Shown here one piece after another: positions 62,133 through 64,000 of a DNA stretch of 64,000 nucleotides. The notes under the pieces were generated by a model, which searched no databases, had not been told where the DNA came from, and worked only from the letters and a program-made list of their open reading frames with translations. Both the position numbers and the translations under genes were made by a program. This stretch comes from Paraburkholderia rhizosphaerae (GTDB lineage: Bacteria; Pseudomonadota; Gammaproteobacteria; Burkholderiales; Burkholderiaceae), in NCBI RefSeq assembly GCF_004366595.1, contig NZ_SORE01000005.1, forward strand, positions 124,001 through 188,000, given 5' to 3'. Position 1 is the stretch's first letter, and each line of letters opens with the position of its first letter.

Positions 62133-63371
62133 ATGGCAGACACGAAAACACAACCCACGGCGGGCGCTGGTCCGCTCGCCGGTATGCGCGTGATCGAGCT
62201 CGCGCACATCATGTCCGGGCCAATCTGCGGAATGATGCTCGCGGATATGGGCGCGGACGTGATCAAGGTCGAGAAAATTCCGGGCGGCGATGACTGCCGC
62301 CGCTTTGCGCCGATTACTGATGGTGGCGAATCGGCGTCGTTCATGATCGTCAACCGCAACAAGCGCGGCATCGCACTGAATCTGAAGACCGAAGGCGGCA
62401 AGGAAGTGCTGCGCAAAATGCTCGCGAGCGCGGATGTGGTGACCGAGAACTATCGTGGCGGCACGATGGAAAAACTCGGCATGGGTTACGACGCACTGAA
62501 GCTTGCGAATCCGGGCCTGATTTATTGCGCGATTTCGGGTTTTGGCCGCAGTGGTCCATACGCGGAAAAAGGCGGTTTCGATCTGATCGCGCAAGGCATG
62601 AGCGGCCTGATGAGCATGACCGGCGAGCCGGGCCAGGCGCCGATCAAGGCCGGTTCGCCGGTGACGGATATCAACGCGGGCATTCTTGCCGCGCTTGGCA
62701 TCTGTGCCGCCTATGCGAACAAACAGCGGACCGGGCGCGGGCAGATGGTGGACACGTCGTTGTTCGAAGCGGGCTTGCAACAGATGTACTGGGCGTTTGC
62801 GAACTATTTCGCGGACGGTACGGTGCTGCCGAAAGCAGGTTCGGCGAATCCGACCAGCGCGCCGTATCAGGCCTTTCGCACACGCGATGGCTGGATCAAT
62901 ATCGGCGCCGCAAATCAGAGCAACTATGAGCGGCTTGTCGGTGTGCTGCAAATCCCAAATCTTGAGCGTGACGAACGCTTTAAAACGAATGCGGGGCGTT
63001 TGCAGCATCGCGAAGCACTGGTTGAGATTTTGACCGCGCGTCTCGTTGAACGCACAACGACCGAATGGCTTGCCGTGTTCGATGAAATCGGCTTGCCGTC
63101 GGGGCCGGTGCTCGAGGTGCCTGAAGCCGTTGCCCATGAGCAGGCAGTGGCGCGCGGGATGATCGTCGAGACGCAGCATCCCATCGCAGGAAAGATGCGT
63201 GGGCTCGGTCTGCCGATTCATTTTTCCGAAGGCTGCACGCGCGAATCGCGCGCTGCGCCGCTATTCGGCCAGCATACAAGCGAGGTGCTACGCGAATATG
63301 GCTTCGACGATGCGCGTATTCATGCGTTAAAAGAAGAAGGGGCCGTGCTGGAAAGCGTGGTCGCTGCATAG
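62133..63371 (+). CDS. Class III CoA-transferase (CaiB/BaiF family)
   Basis: The 412-residue protein has the CaiB/BaiF pattern: GMRVIELAHIMSGPICGMML, DMGADVIKVEK, NRNKRGIALNL, and catalytic Asp150 in GGFDLIAQGMSG. These enzymes move CoA between acids, for example succinyl-CoA to a substrate acid. The start at 62133 follows directly after the crotonase stop. The upstream in-frame reading from 62049 is only overlap with that gene. It ends the operon. Confidence 0.92.
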   Translation: MADTKTQPTAGAGPLAGMRVIELAHIMSGPICGMMLADMGADVIKVEKIPGGDDCRRFAPITDGGESASFMIVNRNKRGIALNLKTEGGKEVLRKMLASADVVTENYRGGTMEKLGMGYDALKLANPGLIYCAISGFGRSGPYAEKGGFDLIAQGMSGLMSMTGEPGQAPIKAGSPVTDINAGILAALGICAAYANKQRTGRGQMVDTSLFEAGLQQMYWAFANYFADGTVLPKAGSANPTSAPYQAFRTRDGWINIGAANQSNYERLVGVLQIPNLERDERFKTNAGRLQHREALVEILTARLVERTTTEWLAVFDEIGLPSGPVLEVPEAVAHEQAVARGMIVETQHPIAGKMRGLGLPIHFSEGCTRESRAAPLFGQHTSEVLREYGFDDARIHALKEEGAVLESVVAA

Positions 63372-63464
63372 CGTAACGGTCGATTTTGGGTTGTCGCGGC
63401 GCCGGCGCGTCGCATAACGGGGCAACCACGAAGACAACCATGGGGCGGCATCGGCACGTAGAGC

Positions 63465-63492
63465 TAAAGTTTTGTAAGCAACGTGCCGATGA
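63465..63492 (+). promoter_or_regulatory. Sigma-28 (FliA) promoter of the chemoreceptor gene
   Basis: TAAAGTTT (63465-63472) followed by GCCGATGA (63485-63492) closely matches the FliA consensus TAAAGTTT and GCCGATAA. The spacing is one base longer than the usual 11. The -10 part lies in a hairpin arm (CATCGGCACGT at 63449-63459 with ACGTGCCGATG at 63481-63491). The site is 64 bases before the chemoreceptor ATG and fits flagellar-class control. Confidence 0.75.
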
Positions 63493-63556
63493 CCGTAAGG
63501 AGTGCCGCGAAGGTAACTTATTCAATGCGGCACCTGTCTGTTCACGCCGGATAATC

Positions 63557-64000
63557 ATGTCAAAGAACCTGTCGATAAGAACTTGCCTGACCGTCATGGT
63601 GGTTGCGTTCGCAATCACTTTGATGGTGGGCGCAGCCATTGGGCTTGCCGCGTTGCGTTCGGAGAACCACGCGCTTCAACAAACCTATACCGTCGATACA
63701 CCCGCGGTCGCGAATCTGGAAAGCAGTGCTGGGCAGCTGTTGCGTCTGCGTCTTGCGCTGGCAACCTATGCATCGTTGACCGACCTGCACGATGCAAAGG
63801 GTGCTGACGCGGTGCTCAAGCGCTCGGACACCTACCTCGAGATTTCGAACGACAAGCTGAAGAAATATCTCGCTGCAGCAGTGGACAGCGACGAAGCGCG
63901 CAATCAGATTCAACTGATGCAGGCTGCGCGCGACACGTTGCTCAAGGAAGGCATCGAACCCGGATTGGCCGCATTGCGCGCCGGCGACAGGGATACATTT
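63557..64000 (+). CDS. Methyl-accepting chemotaxis protein, N-terminal part (cut by window end)
   Basis: The open frame runs from an ATG at 63557 to the end of the window (148 codons, no stop). It starts MSKNLSIRTCLTVMVVAFAI, a transmembrane helix, and continues with periplasmic helices (NLESSAGQLLRLRLALATYA, EARNQIQLMQAARDTLL) of the four-helix-bundle Tar-type ligand-binding domain. The signalling domain is outside the window. The upstream sigma-28 promoter and this topology support a chemoreceptor. Confidence 0.85.
   Translation, partial: MSKNLSIRTCLTVMVVAFAITLMVGAAIGLAALRSENHALQQTYTVDTPAVANLESSAGQLLRLRLALATYASLTDLHDAKGADAVLKRSDTYLEISNDKLKKYLAAAVDSDEARNQIQLMQAARDTLLKEGIEPGLAALRAGDRDTF

Overview
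The window comes from a high-GC betaproteobacterium. Gene content and neighbours (DUF4148 lipoprotein, fused LivM-LivG, D-erythronate genes, XoxF next to tetrahydromethanopterin genes) look most like Paraburkholderia or a close Burkholderiaceae relative. This is inferred from protein resemblance only. No rRNA, tRNA, CRISPR, IS element or phage gene was seen. About 62 protein genes fill the sequence.

Left flank (1-11.5 kb): a periplasmic/lipoprotein group (PF04185-type phosphoesterase, di-haem cytochrome c peroxidase, small lipoproteins), a uracil-DNA glycosylase-family protein, a ClpP-like/LprI fusion, an unknown coiled-coil protein, a YciI/ECF-sigma pair and a DUF4148 lipoprotein.

Core (11.5-33.2 kb): a one-carbon oxidation island. 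The minus-strand half makes and uses tetrahydromethanopterin (H4MPT): a pterin-binding DHPS-like protein, a DmrB/AfpA-type flavoprotein, fae, a CitG-like protein, a RimK-like ATP-grasp ligase, mch, a second ATP-grasp protein, mtdB, beta-RFAP synthase and a pterin carbinolamine dehydratase. A dihydroneopterin aldolase (plus strand) and an AcoR-like sigma-54 activator (minus strand) lie among them. The plus-strand half carries lanthanide-type methanol dehydrogenase xoxF, its cytochrome xoxG, xoxJ, an unknown secreted protein, a CbbR-like LysR regulator and a 'quinoprotein relay' group: two metallo-beta-lactamase-fold proteins around a SoxYZ-like carrier. The logic is methanol to formaldehyde in the periplasm (XoxF/G), then formaldehyde to methylene-, methenyl- and formyl-H4MPT in the cytoplasm (Fae, MtdB, Mch). 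The formyltransferase/hydrolase (Fhc) and PQQ genes are not in the window.

Middle (33.2-39.4 kb): a QseBC/PmrAB-like two-component system, a small secreted protein, a DUF347 membrane protein, a dienelactone hydrolase, and a soluble PQQ sugar dehydrogenase-like protein with its cytochrome c.

Right part (39.4-64 kb): catabolic operons, each with a GntR-family regulator. (1) A branched-chain-type ABC importer with a 3-hydroxyacyl-CoA dehydrogenase-like enzyme. (2) The D-erythronate pathway (denD, otnK, otnC, otnI) with a divergent MFS transporter. (3) A glyoxylate aminotransferase/hydratase/FAD-FeS oxidoreductase/MFS/crotonase/CoA-transferase series whose substrate is unknown, preceded by two near-identical palindromes that look like the operators of its GntR regulator. 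The window ends inside a chemoreceptor gene that has a recognisable sigma-28 promoter.

The strongest leads are the relay module with one apparently metal-less paralogue, the unassigned cofactor-biosynthesis enzymes of the H4MPT cluster, a candidate sigma-54 promoter in front of fae, and the palindromic operators at 54.4-54.5 kb.
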